Shown here: positions 18,235 through 27,131 of the stretch, piece by piece
Layout: every line of letters begins with the position of its first letter
Numbering within the stretch: the first letter of the stretch is position 1
Source: F22 sp963678855
Lineage (GTDB): Bacteria; Bacteroidota; Bacteroidia; Bacteroidales; Bacteroidaceae
Assembly (NCBI GenBank): GCA_963678855.1
Contig: OY787448.1
Span: 2,666,001 to 2,730,000 of the forward strand
DNA: 64,000 bases
Reading direction: 5' to 3'
The notes under the pieces: generated by a model
The model's input: only the letters and a program-made list of their open reading frames with translations
Told to the model about the DNA's origin: nothing
The model's database searches: none
Position numbers and translations under genes: made by a program

Positions 18235-18810
18235 TTATAGAGATAGCCAGTTTTGCATCATCTTTTTACCTTCTGGTGTAAGTACAGATTCTGGGTGGAA
18301 TTGCATGCCATAAATCGGTAGCGATGCATGACGCAATGCCATAATCTCTTTCTCAGTGCTGATAGCAGTGATTTCGATACACTCTGGCACCGATTCTGGA
18401 CTGACCACCCATGAGTGGTATCGTCCAACTTCTGGAGTGGGAGACAGGCCTTGAAACAAATCAGCATCGCTCAATACTTCTATCTTGCTTTGGATGCCGT
18501 GGTGTACCATATCCAAGTTGGTCAAGGTTGCACCAAAAACTTCAGCTATGGCCTGATGTCCTAGACAGATACCCAGTATAGACTTGCCACTGTCTTTGTA
18601 TGCTCGGATGATTGGCTGTAATAATCCTGCTTCTGAAGGGATGCCAGGTCCAGGGCTCAATAAGATATGTGTATACGGCTCTACATCTTCGATGGCCAGT
18701 TGGTCGTTACGAATCACATCTACATTCTTTTCTCCAAGTTCTCTAAGAAGGTGAAGTAAGTTGTACGTAAAGCTATCGTAGTTATCTAAGAGTAATATTT
18801 TTTTGCTCAT
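18235..18810 (-). CDS. trpG: Anthranilate synthase component II (glutamine amidotransferase)
   Basis: 191 aa, class I glutamine amidotransferase: catalytic Cys in GICLGHQAI, His/Glu in MQFHPESVLT. It supplies ammonia to TrpE. Stand-alone, not fused to TrpD. Starts 18 nt after the trpE stop. Confidence 0.96.
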   Translation of the reverse strand: MSKKILLLDNYDSFTYNLLHLLRELGEKNVDVIRNDQLAIEDVEPYTHILLSPGPGIPSEAGLLQPIIRAYKDSGKSILGICLGHQAIAEVFGATLTNLDMVHHGIQSKIEVLSDADLFQGLSPTPEVGRYHSWVVSPESVPECIEITAISTEKEIMALRHASLPIYGMQFHPESVLTPEGKKMMQNWLSL

Positions 18811-18828
18811 GATTTCTTGTGTTTGAGT

Positions 18829-20235
18829 TTATTGATTGTCTAAAGTTTCAGCTAGGTCGATAGCACGACGTAAAGCACCCAGTTTATTGTTTACTTCTTG
18901 CAATTCGCCTTCCTCAGAAGAGTGAGCTACGATACCACCACCAGCTTGCAACCATAGTTCTTGGTTACGGCTCACAAAAGTACGGATAGTAATAGCCTGG
19001 TTTAGTTGACCTTGAAGGCCGATAAAACCGATGCAACCACCATAAGCACCACGGTTGTGAGGTTCCAATGCACTAATGATTTGCATCGCTCTTACTTTTG
19101 GTGCACCACTTAGTGTACCCGCTGGGAACGTGTCGATAAAACTCTTGATTGGATCTGCCTCTGGAAGTAATGTACCCTTCACACGACTTACCAAGTGGAT
19201 AACGTGGCTGTAGTATTGCGGCTCTTTGTAGAAGGCTACACGTACATCTTCACAGTTACGGCTTAAGTCATTGCGGGCCAAATCTACTAGCATCACGTGT
19301 TCAGCATTTTCTTTAGGATCTGCTAGAAGCTTATCTGCTAGTTCTCTATCTTGTACACTATCACCAGTACGCTTTGTTGTACCCGCGATAGGGTCGATAT
19401 AAGCTTCACGACCATCGATACGGCAGTGAGTTTCTGGTGAAGAACCGAAGATACGGTAGCCGCCGAAATCAAAATAGAACAAATATGGAGAAGGGTTGAT
19501 GCTACGCAAAGCTCTATATACCTTAAAGTCATCCCCTTGATATTTTTGAACGAATCGTCTAGACAGTACTACTTGAAAGACATCGCCACGTAGACAGTGT
19601 TGGATACCTTTGCGCACGTTTGCTTTGTGCTCTTCATCTGTAATAGGGCTTGTGATATCGCCTACTTTATTGAAGTTGTATGCTGCAAAGTTGCGATTAG
19701 CTAGTGCATCTTCGATAAGCCCCAGGTTAGCTTTTTCGCCATCTTTTAGCATCTCTACGATAGTCAGTTGATTGCTCATGTGGTCGAATACTAAGACATA
19801 TTTATAGATAATGTATAGCATGTCAGGAGCATCATTTGTTTCGTCGTGGCTTTCCTTGACTGGAATTTGCTCGAAGTAACGAACTGCGTTGAAGGTTGTA
19901 AATCCGTATAGACCACATACTTCATTCATATGACCTTCTACTTTAAAGCGATTCGTGAACGAACTTAAAGCGTGTTCTACACGTGATTTTTTAGTAATCT
20001 CTTGCTCTTCTATCGTACCATCAGGAAGCTTCATTGTAGCAATGCCACGGTTGATACCGATACTAGCGATAGGGCAAAGTGCGATAAAGCTGCGGCTGTT
20101 CTCATTCGCTTGATAGTCACTACTCTCCATCAAAGCAGATTGAGGGAATAGGTCGCGTACTTTTAGGTAGATACTTACAGGCGTGTGCATATCTGCCATA
20201 ATAGTCTTAGTCGAGGTTGTATATTGATAAGTCAT
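18829..20235 (-). CDS. trpE: Anthranilate synthase component I
   Basis: 468 aa. The chorismate-binding core is clear (IDPIAGTTKRTG; LVDLARNDLSRN; FPAGTLSGAPKVRAM; YGGCIGFIG). The N-terminal LMESSD motif matches the tryptophan feedback-binding element (LLESS-type), so allosteric inhibition by tryptophan is likely besides attenuation. It lies 31 nt after trpB and 18 nt before trpG. Confidence 0.96.
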   Translation of the reverse strand: MTYQYTTSTKTIMADMHTPVSIYLKVRDLFPQSALMESSDYQANENSRSFIALCPIASIGINRGIATMKLPDGTIEEQEITKKSRVEHALSSFTNRFKVEGHMNEVCGLYGFTTFNAVRYFEQIPVKESHDETNDAPDMLYIIYKYVLVFDHMSNQLTIVEMLKDGEKANLGLIEDALANRNFAAYNFNKVGDITSPITDEEHKANVRKGIQHCLRGDVFQVVLSRRFVQKYQGDDFKVYRALRSINPSPYLFYFDFGGYRIFGSSPETHCRIDGREAYIDPIAGTTKRTGDSVQDRELADKLLADPKENAEHVMLVDLARNDLSRNCEDVRVAFYKEPQYYSHVIHLVSRVKGTLLPEADPIKSFIDTFPAGTLSGAPKVRAMQIISALEPHNRGAYGGCIGFIGLQGQLNQAITIRTFVSRNQELWLQAGGGIVAHSSEEGELQEVNNKLGALRRAIDLAETLDNQ

Positions 20236-20266
20236 TGTATAAATCTTTATAGTGTTATGTTTATTA

Positions 20267-21460
20267 TTAGCTTTCTTCTTCGTCTAGATAAGCCAAGTAA
20301 GTGCTTAAGTCTTTATCTCCACGTCCAGAAAGAGTCAGTACGACTACATCTTCGGGCTTGAATTTTACTTTAGGTAAGACACCCAAAGCATGTGACGATT
20401 CTAGTGCAGGAATGATCCCTTCCAGTTTGGTCAATTCAAAAGCAGCACTGATAGCTTCATCATCATCTACAGAGAAAACTTCTGCACGTTGTGTTTCTGC
20501 TAGATGAGCGTGGAAAGGCCCAATTCCAGGGTAGTCTAGTCCAGCTGAGATAGAGTAAGGCTCTTGGATCTGTCCGTCTTCATCTTGCATGACCATTGTT
20601 TTGCTGCCGTGTAAGATCCCTATTTTACCTTTTTGAATCGTAGCAGCAGTCTCGCCTGAGTCTACTCCTAGACCACCAGCTTCACTAAGCAAAATCTTTA
20701 CATCAGGATTGTTTACATAATGGTAGATAGTTCCTGCTGCATTGCTCCCACCACCGATACAAGCGATTAGGTAATCGGGTGTATCGCGGCCTTCCTTCTC
20801 AAGCATCTGCTCTTTGATCTCTTCGCTAATAACAGACTGAAGACGAGCTACCATATCAGGATAAGGGTGAGGACCTACAGTGCTACCGATAATATAGAAG
20901 GTGTCAGACGGGTGGCATACCCAGTCACGGATAGCTTCGTTTGTTGCATCTTTTAGTGTCATATTACCAGAAGTCACAGGTACTACTTCTGCACCAAGCA
21001 TCTTCATACGTTGCACATTGATATGTTGACGCTCTACATCTAGCTTACCCATATAGACGATACACTTCATGTTCATCAAAGCACATACAGTAGCTGTGGC
21101 CACTCCGTGTTGACCAGCACCAGTTTCTGCAATGATACGTGTCTTGCCCATGCGTCTAGCCAAAAGAATCTGCCCGATGGCATTGTTTATCTTGTGGGCG
21201 CCAGTATGGTTTAGATCTTCTCGTTTAAGGTATATCTTTGCGCCATATTTCTCCGAAAGTCTTTTTGCGTGATATAGAGGATTAGGACGCCCTACATAGT
21301 CACGTAGAAGTCGGCGATATTCTTCTTGAAAACTATCACTTTGGATGATGTCCAAGTATTTGTCTTTTAAGTCACCTACACATTTATGGAGAATCTCTGG
21401 GATGTAAGCTCCACCATAATTTCCATAATACCCATCTTTGTCAACTAAATAATCTTTCAT
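20267..21460 (-). CDS. trpB: Tryptophan synthase beta subunit
   Basis: 397 aa, TrpB1 type. The PLP lysine is in EDLNHTGAHKINNA, with the GAGQHGVA loop and the phosphate-binding GGGSNAAG motif. It joins indole and serine to tryptophan. First gene of the operon, directly behind the attenuator. Confidence 0.97.
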   Translation of the reverse strand: MKDYLVDKDGYYGNYGGAYIPEILHKCVGDLKDKYLDIIQSDSFQEEYRRLLRDYVGRPNPLYHAKRLSEKYGAKIYLKREDLNHTGAHKINNAIGQILLARRMGKTRIIAETGAGQHGVATATVCALMNMKCIVYMGKLDVERQHINVQRMKMLGAEVVPVTSGNMTLKDATNEAIRDWVCHPSDTFYIIGSTVGPHPYPDMVARLQSVISEEIKEQMLEKEGRDTPDYLIACIGGGSNAAGTIYHYVNNPDVKILLSEAGGLGVDSGETAATIQKGKIGILHGSKTMVMQDEDGQIQEPYSISAGLDYPGIGPFHAHLAETQRAEVFSVDDDEAISAAFELTKLEGIIPALESSHALGVLPKVKFKPEDVVVLTLSGRGDKDLSTYLAYLDEEES

Positions 21461-21512
21461 TGCTTAGCGGTTTTAATATTTATATTTTTGTTTTTTGCTT
21501 ATTAGGGGTAAT

Positions 21513-21546
21513 AAAAAAAGCCTTGTCGTAGGAACGACAAGGCTTT
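21513..21546 (-). terminator. trp attenuator (intrinsic terminator in the leader)
   Basis: Perfect 12-bp stem (21517-21528 with 21535-21546), 6-nt loop, and a minus-strand T run extending past 21517. It lies upstream of trpB and downstream of the Trp-rich leader peptide, so it must be a conditional terminator. Additional hairpins in the leader: CCGTTTC/GAAACGG (21615-21621 with 21639-21645), immediately after the two Trp codons, and ATCATC/GATGAT (21554-21568). Confidence 0.9.
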
Positions 21547-21605
21547 CTATTATATCATCTATGATGATTCAAGGGCTCATTTTACCCTTTCACGTCAAGA
21601 CACAG

Positions 21606-21683
21606 TTAAGAAGACCGTTTCCTACTTTGGTTAAGTTCGAAACGGCGCCACCAATACATGTTTGACTTAAATTGATTCATCAT
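21606..21683 (-). CDS. trpL: trp operon leader peptide
   Basis: 25-codon reading frame from ATG at 21683 to TAA at 21606. Residues 10-12 are Tyr-Trp-Trp; the two Trp codons lie at 21648-21653. Tandem Trp codons just before a hairpin and an intrinsic terminator are the classic arrangement of ribosome-mediated attenuation. The second codon is also ATG (21680). Predicted transcription starts about 25 nt upstream. Too short for usual gene finders. Confidence 0.88.
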   Translation of the reverse strand: MMNQFKSNMYWWRRFELNQSRKRSS

Positions 21684-21713
21684 TGTTGGACTTTTATTTG
21701 AATTATCTGCCAG

Positions 21714-21745
21714 CAAATATAAACACTTTGTTTTATGTGGCCAAA
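21714..21745 (-). promoter_or_regulatory. Promoter of the trp operon
   Basis: Minus-strand -7 TATATTTG (21714-21721), -33 TTTG (21742-21745), 20-nt spacing. A divergent -7 box TATATTTG for the plus-strand DUF308 gene is at 21784-21791. Confidence 0.8.
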
Positions 21746-21840
21746 AAATCATGGTATTTTTTCTGTCTACGGTAATATTGTAGTATATTTGTCGAGATTA
21801 TTAAATGAATTGCTAAAAAACAACGAAATGGATAATAATT

Positions 21841-22476
21841 ATGAATAAGCGTTTTTTTCTCCCACCTATGCGTATTATAGGTGCTTTCGGGCTAGGCTAT
21901 ATTTTTATAGCTTACTCTGGTTCGGCTGCAGCTTGGATAGCACAAGTTATAGGAGTGTTATTTGTAATACCTTCTTTTGTGCTTTTGCTAACTTACCTAT
22001 TGCGAACTGTAAAACATCTGCCTTCTGTCTTTCCATTTATGAGTTTAGGTAGTTTTGTACTTGGCGTTTGGTTACTTGCAGATCCTTATCTTTTTGTGGG
22101 AGTATTCAATTATTTTCTGGGTATCGTTTTGATTGTTGCAGGTTTGCAGCAGTTGATGAGCGCATGGTTACTTCGTGCTGCAACTCATTTTTATGGGCTT
22201 TATTTTTTAGTCCCTATATTATTGATTCTTGGAGGACTCTTTTCTTTCTCGTCTAATGATAGAAATCTTGTAACTCTTATAGTAGGTGTGTTTTTGTTGT
22301 TTTATGCCATCAATGAATTACTAAGGTGGCTTTTGGTTGATATACGAAAGAAAAAAACAACTACACATGAACCAGAAGTAAAAGACGATGAAGATTATGT
22401 AGAGATCATTTCTGAGAGTGTTGATGATGTAGATTCTTCTCCTGTCTCAGGAGTCAAAAGTGATATAAACAATTAA
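21841..22476 (+). CDS. DUF308-like polytopic membrane protein
   Basis: 211 aa with five to six hydrophobic helices in the first 165 residues (for example LLTYLLRTV, FLGIVLIVAGL, FLVPILLILGG, LIVGVFLLFYAINEL), followed by a basic then very acidic soluble tail (about 170-211). The repeated two-helix pattern resembles the HdeD/DUF308 family, whose function is mostly unknown. It lies 45 nt upstream of the lipoprotein gene and probably shares its transcript. Confidence 0.7.
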   Translation: MNKRFFLPPMRIIGAFGLGYIFIAYSGSAAAWIAQVIGVLFVIPSFVLLLTYLLRTVKHLPSVFPFMSLGSFVLGVWLLADPYLFVGVFNYFLGIVLIVAGLQQLMSAWLLRAATHFYGLYFLVPILLILGGLFSFSSNDRNLVTLIVGVFLLFYAINELLRWLLVDIRKKKTTTHEPEVKDDEDYVEIISESVDDVDSSPVSGVKSDINN

Positions 22477-22521
22477 TTATTAATTCTAAAATGAGCTGAT
22501 TATTGGCTCACAAAGTGTTTT

Positions 22522-24057
22522 ATGAAAAGTACGTTATTAGCGAGTGTATTTAAAGGTGTTAGTTTGGTTATAGTAGGTCTTCTTTTTCAATCGTGTATGT
22601 CGATGGATACTCCTTCGGCTGAGGAAAAAGTTCCAGTTTACTACAATCCATGGATGTATGATTTTGCAAATGAAGTCAAGAATCCAACTGATACAATCAC
22701 TATTGTTACTGATGGAACTATAGATTTAAATAATGTTCAGGTTGAGATTCCCCCATTGAAATATAATAAGGAGCTCCTATTTCTGTTATCTCAAGATGAC
22801 AGTCACGAATCTACTTTATGCTATACATGGGCAGCTATTAATGGGCGTCCTATTGGGACGCATAATATAAACCATGGTGAAGAAGATGCTTATTTTTATC
22901 ACATTGATGAATTGCTTTACTTTGGTATGCGCAACCATCCGTATAAGATGCTAGGTAAGACACTTGGGTGTACAGATGGCGCTGGAAATGAAGTTAGATT
23001 TAACTTTTCAATGACCATAATGCCATTCTTAATGGGGTTTGATTCAAGCCGTAGATTTGATATATCAGATTCTGAAGAGTACACTGGTAATGCTACTCGT
23101 AATGTAAATCCTATAGGTCATGATTCCAGTATTTCGTGGAACGACGCAAGATATATGATTAATTATGGAGTTGGTGTGGCATTCCACGATGTGTTACCTT
23201 ATGAAGAAAGTGCGTACTTATCTGAACTTGATACTATGACTTCACGTTTTAAAGCAATACAGCAGCAGCTGACTGATAGTCTCGGTGGGCGCAAGAGTAA
23301 AATGCTTTGCGAGCCTAATGGAGAGAAGAGTTATTTAAATGTAGCTAAAGATAGTATTGGTTTGGGGATTAAGGTGCTAACAGCTCAAGGAAATTCGGAT
23401 GGTGATTTGTTTCCAGCTCAGCCACAGAAGGACCTTCATACTTACGCTGTTAATAGAATCATTCTTGATGACCATGATCCAAGGACATGGCTTAGCCTAT
23501 GTGACGAGGTTATGGAAGTTGATTTTGAAAGTCGTAAAGCTGTATGTGTTGGTGTGCATAATACTTGCGATTCAAAATATTCTAGATGGTTGATTGGTAT
23601 AAATGACAAATACGGAAAGGATGGAAGTGATATTATTTGGATGCCATCTCAGGAAGAATATTATGAATATAATTACTATCGTCAAAACCGTATAATTGAT
23701 AAAAAAGTTGATGGCAACAAGTTAATACTCACAATCACTTTGCCTACTGAAGATAGATTTTACTATCCAGCCACGACAATAAATTTGGTGGGAGTAGATA
23801 AATCTCATATCGTTTCAGTAGACTCGGATGATCAGACTCAAGGTATGTCTTATGCAAATTACGAAGCATCATATGGTAGTGGGTTTATGATAAATATCGA
23901 TTGTCGTAGATATTTGCAAAATTTGGTTGAACATATTGTACAGGAGTATTCCAATTCTGTTCATAAGAAAGTGTACCAGAAATGGGATGCTGAATATTTT
24001 GCAAACATGTTGAAGCCAGGAACTGTACGTGATACTCAGCTTAATCTATGTCAGTAA
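22522..24057 (+). CDS. Large lipoprotein of unknown function, possibly polysaccharide-deacetylase-like
   Basis: 511 aa. The lipobox LFQSC places the lipidated Cys at residue 25. No clear match from memory. Features that recall carbohydrate esterase family 4 (NodB) proteins of Bacteroidetes: LLFLLSQDDSH (about 87-97, in place of TFDDG), then a conserved-looking WNDARYMINYGVGVAFHD stretch and a late WMPSQEEYYEYNYY segment followed by a beta-rich end. The metal-binding HxxxH motif is not obvious, so activity is doubtful. Surface or periplasmic location expected. Convergent with the next gene with only 11 nt between the stops. Confidence 0.45.
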   Translation: MKSTLLASVFKGVSLVIVGLLFQSCMSMDTPSAEEKVPVYYNPWMYDFANEVKNPTDTITIVTDGTIDLNNVQVEIPPLKYNKELLFLLSQDDSHESTLCYTWAAINGRPIGTHNINHGEEDAYFYHIDELLYFGMRNHPYKMLGKTLGCTDGAGNEVRFNFSMTIMPFLMGFDSSRRFDISDSEEYTGNATRNVNPIGHDSSISWNDARYMINYGVGVAFHDVLPYEESAYLSELDTMTSRFKAIQQQLTDSLGGRKSKMLCEPNGEKSYLNVAKDSIGLGIKVLTAQGNSDGDLFPAQPQKDLHTYAVNRIILDDHDPRTWLSLCDEVMEVDFESRKAVCVGVHNTCDSKYSRWLIGINDKYGKDGSDIIWMPSQEEYYEYNYYRQNRIIDKKVDGNKLILTITLPTEDRFYYPATTINLVGVDKSHIVSVDSDDQTQGMSYANYEASYGSGFMINIDCRRYLQNLVEHIVQEYSNSVHKKVYQKWDAEYFANMLKPGTVRDTQLNLCQ

Positions 24058-24068
24058 AGCCTTGCGAT

Positions 24069-26105
24069 TTATTGCTTCTTAATCTCATATAACAAATACG
24101 CAATATTATAAAACAAACGATACGTAGGTCTTAATCCCCCGATTTCGGCATGCGTTATCGTTTGTTTTAGTTTTTGTATGCAGCCTTCGAGTTCTTCTGA
24201 TGCGGCCCCTTGCATCTCGTCTTTGATAACGTGGTGCGCTTCCAGCAAAAGCAAATCTTCGGTCCATGCATGCTTGCGATGTGCACCAAGAGCGGATATG
24301 TAAGATAATAACGCATGGTTTTGATAAGCCTTGCGCATAAGATTGTCTACGCTTACCTGTCCCTTTTTAGGTTCAATAACGATGCTCCGTCTGGCCTGCG
24401 TGATGGCATTGTCTGCCAGATGGGCTTGACGTCTTGCTACACGGTATGTCAGGCTATCCTCTTTTACGCCGTCGTGCCATTGCTGCATGATTGCATCGAA
24501 GTAATCCGCATTGGCATCCATTGCAGTTTGCATAAGAGCAGGCAGTTGCTTGTATTGCCAGTCGGGCCACATAAGGCGCATAGCTCCGAAGCTTAAGAAT
24601 GCACCGATACATGTGTTGATGAGGCGAGGCCATAGTATATTCCATCCCCCAGTACCATCTAGTGCACTGGCTTCCATGACAAACATCGTGATAAAGATAA
24701 CTGCTACCGCATAATTCTTGGGCAGCCACCAGAAGAATGCAAAAGTCGCTGTTAGCATCATTATAAGGTGTCCAAGTTGTGTCGGTAAGAGAATCAATGC
24801 AGCTACCCCCAATACAAGCCCCAAGATAGTCCCAGCTACACGTTGAGAGAGACGACGTCGCGTTTCTCTATAACTCGTCTGACTGACAAAAAGAGCCGTC
24901 AAAGGAATCCATTCAGGTGTTTGGAAATGCCCAGCAAATCCAATGATAGTACCAATGACAAAACACAAGCTTAATCTGATGGCATAGCGCATACGAGAGT
25001 CCTTTAAAGTCAGTTGCGACCTCATTCTTTCCCAGACACTGCGCTCCTCCTTTTCTAGCTCAGGCATTGCTGTGTAGTTTACATGCTCGTTCATCTTCAG
25101 TAGATTGACATGTGATCTACCTAGGTTGTGTAACAACAACTCTAAGTTTTGACGAGACATCTCAGGCAACTGCTTTATTCTTGTTTCTAAAGATTCTATA
25201 AGCCACGAGATAGCTACAGGATGGATATATTTATTCTTACCTCTGATATCATCTGCTACCAGTTGACTGGCATGGCTAAGTTGGTGCATCAGTTCGGCTA
25301 TGCCTTGAAGCAATTCTTTATACTCCTCATTTTGTGCCATCTTTTCATAGTGTTCATGACTAGAAGTGGCGCGCTCATGAAGACTCTGCAACAACATGAA
25401 TCGCTTCATGTATTTCGTAAGCTTTTCTTTGCTGTCGTATTTTCCATAGTTGTTTAGCACATCCTTGGCATTTTCCATTGCTGCCACAACAGCCAAGTTC
25501 TTATTTGCCTGCTGTTCGCGTACATATCTAGCATCAGGGTGTAGCAATAGTTTGCTTTTAATTTCTAGGTATTCAGCCAAAGCCTCATATCCTTTTGCCA
25601 ACTGATGTGCCAACGGTTTTCGTGGGGCGCGAATAAGGATAAAGAAAGATACAATGCTATACACCACAGCCCCCAGAACCAGCATTAGAGGCTGAATATA
25701 CCACGCCTCTCCTTCTTGAAAAACAATAGTTGCATAAATGCCAATAAGAATGGCACCATAACTGATAGCGCGCAATTGCTGCGAAATACCTCCGATAAGG
25801 ATAAATGCTATCGTGCTCAATCCAAATCCAATTGTAAATATAATAGGGAACGGTTTAAGATACGATGCACACATTGTAGTGATTGAAAAACCAGTCAACA
25901 TCACCAAAGTACTCTTTATTCGGCTGGTACGGTGCTCGTCTCTTTGAGAGATGGCAGCTGCTACCACACCAAGTGCTGCCGCTAATCCCCAGTGAATCTC
26001 GTTGATTAGGAAAAATGGGAGTACTACAATAAGCATACTTATAGTAATCCATAAAGGCGACTCTATAGAAGCATGTATTCTATTTATTTTTTCTTTGATG
26101 ATCAT
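24069..26105 (-). CDS. FUSC/YccS-like inner membrane protein
   Basis: 678 aa. Two blocks of hydrophobic helices (about 17-155 and 385-510) are separated by a soluble helical domain, with a further helical domain at the C terminus. This duplicated architecture is that of YccS/YhfK and fusaric-acid-resistance (FUSC) proteins and aromatic acid exporters. Substrate unknown. A minus-strand TATCTTTG box lies at 26137-26144. Monocistronic. Confidence 0.75.
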   Translation of the reverse strand: MIIKEKINRIHASIESPLWITISMLIVVLPFFLINEIHWGLAAALGVVAAAISQRDEHRTSRIKSTLVMLTGFSITTMCASYLKPFPIIFTIGFGLSTIAFILIGGISQQLRAISYGAILIGIYATIVFQEGEAWYIQPLMLVLGAVVYSIVSFFILIRAPRKPLAHQLAKGYEALAEYLEIKSKLLLHPDARYVREQQANKNLAVVAAMENAKDVLNNYGKYDSKEKLTKYMKRFMLLQSLHERATSSHEHYEKMAQNEEYKELLQGIAELMHQLSHASQLVADDIRGKNKYIHPVAISWLIESLETRIKQLPEMSRQNLELLLHNLGRSHVNLLKMNEHVNYTAMPELEKEERSVWERMRSQLTLKDSRMRYAIRLSLCFVIGTIIGFAGHFQTPEWIPLTALFVSQTSYRETRRRLSQRVAGTILGLVLGVAALILLPTQLGHLIMMLTATFAFFWWLPKNYAVAVIFITMFVMEASALDGTGGWNILWPRLINTCIGAFLSFGAMRLMWPDWQYKQLPALMQTAMDANADYFDAIMQQWHDGVKEDSLTYRVARRQAHLADNAITQARRSIVIEPKKGQVSVDNLMRKAYQNHALLSYISALGAHRKHAWTEDLLLLEAHHVIKDEMQGAASEELEGCIQKLKQTITHAEIGGLRPTYRLFYNIAYLLYEIKKQ

Positions 26106-26234
26106 AGTTTATTGTAAGATATAGTACGATACAAGACAAAGATAGGTAGAATCTTACAAACGGATTTCAAAATGGGAGATAATTATGCCGCTGAGAACTT
26201 ATTTTGAACAAAATCAAAAAAAAGCGTCCTATAA

Positions 26235-26266
26235 TTTGGAATGTAGAAATAAAGTCTATATCTTTG
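26235..26266 (+). promoter_or_regulatory. Promoter of the tRNA-Tyr/tRNA-Gly unit
   Basis: -33 TTTG (26235-26238) and -7 TATCTTTG (26259-26266), 20-nt spacing; start expected about 65 nt before tRNA-Tyr. Confidence 0.8.
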
Positions 26267-26338
26267 CATCGCTTTTGAGAAATAAAGGCGCTAAAATAGG
26301 GGTTAAATGTCCTGTTTATAGGCGTTTTCAATAAAGTC

Positions 26339-26421
26339 GGGCGAATTCCAGAGCGGCCAAATGGGGCAGACTGTAAATCTGCTGTCTTTCGACTTCGGAG
26401 GTTCGAATCCTTCTTCGCCCA
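26339..26421 (+). tRNA. tRNA-Tyr (GTA anticodon)
   Basis: 83 nt with a 7-bp acceptor stem (GGGCGAA/TTCGCCC), a type II long variable arm, the T arm GGTTCGAATCC, and anticodon GTA at 26373-26375. Discriminator base A at 26421. CCA is not encoded. Confidence 0.96.
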
Positions 26422-26432
26422 CTTCTAATTTT

Positions 26433-26505
26433 GCGGAAATAGCTCAGTTGATAGAGCATCAGCCTTCCAAGCTGAGGGTCGCGGGTTTGAGCCCCGTTTT
26501 CCGCT
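26433..26505 (+). tRNA. tRNA-Gly (TCC anticodon)
   Basis: 73 nt; acceptor stem GCGGAAA/TTTCCGC, anticodon TCC at 26466-26468, T arm GGGTTTGAGCCCC, discriminator T. CCA is not encoded. 11 nt after tRNA-Tyr, same transcript. Confidence 0.95.
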
Positions 26506-26528
26506 CACCATAATTCAGATTTAGATAG

Positions 26529-26568
26529 CAGTGTAAAATGATTCGTCATTTTGCACTGTGTTTTTTTT
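26529..26568 (+). terminator. Terminator of the tRNA unit
   Basis: 13-bp stem (26529-26541 with 26546-26558, one G-U pair), TTCG loop, eight T (26561-26568). Confidence 0.93.
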
Positions 26569-26641
26569 GTGCATGATGGTGTGAATGTCTATGTTGCACT
26601 AGGGGTATAATGGGGAGAATTATTTGATATGTGTAAAAATG

Positions 26642-26997
26642 AAAGACAGAAAAATAGCCTCTTTTGTGTCAAAATGATAGTCCAAGGTGATTGACTTAAA
26701 AGTTTCTCTGAATATCAAATGTCCACTCAAAAAGAAATGCTCTTAAATCGCACGAAAAGGGCTTCTGTGCGCATGTCTAATAAACAGGTTTTTCTAGAAG
26801 TGCTTTTAAGTATGAAAAACGACGCTCAGGCTTTGTAAAATTATCTGTAAGGCTTCCCAGCTCGCTCGCAAAGGTATCCCAGTCGGTTCGCAAGCGCTTG
26901 CGTACGCGTTTGCGTAGTGTTCCGTGAGTGCTGGGATATACTTCTCAGCGCATTGGGATAGGGCTGTTCTTTCGGGATTCTGACAAATTGTCAAATA
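26642..26997. repeat. Degenerate intergenic repeat, copy B
   Basis: Inverted relative to copy A at the left edge of the window. The core 26642-26762 matches 257-379; looser similarity runs to about 26997 (TTGACAATTTGTC on the minus strand). It also contains a palindrome-rich GC patch (CGCAAGCGCTTGCG, 26889-26902) absent from copy A. A short open frame inside on the minus strand has no protein-like features. The gap 26506-27131 otherwise holds only the tRNA terminator and a hairpin at 27073-27110. Confidence 0.6.
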
Positions 26998-27072
26998 CGA
27001 TATGTTTTAATAGCTAAGATGCTTACAGATTTATACCATGTTCAACTCGTATAAACAGAAAGTGTATAGAAA

Positions 27073-27110
27073 CAAATAGGCTGTGTCAAAAAAATGACAC
27101 AGCCTATTTG
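27073..27110 (-). terminator. Hairpin after the MFS gene, probable terminator
   Basis: Perfect 16-bp stem (27073-27088 with 27095-27110) with an A6 loop, 22 nt beyond the stop of the leftward MFS gene. The T run is weak, so efficiency is uncertain. Confidence 0.6.
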
Positions 27111-27131
27111 CAATTTATCGATTAGCAAAAG

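Noticed and set aside
24454..24729. Cysteine-rich frame inside the FUSC gene
   Set aside because: Lies fully within a well-supported coding sequence on the same strand in another frame; a shadow.
26806..26994. Short minus-strand reading frame inside repeat copy B
   Set aside because: Not open in copy A, no protein features; it follows the repeat's palindromes.
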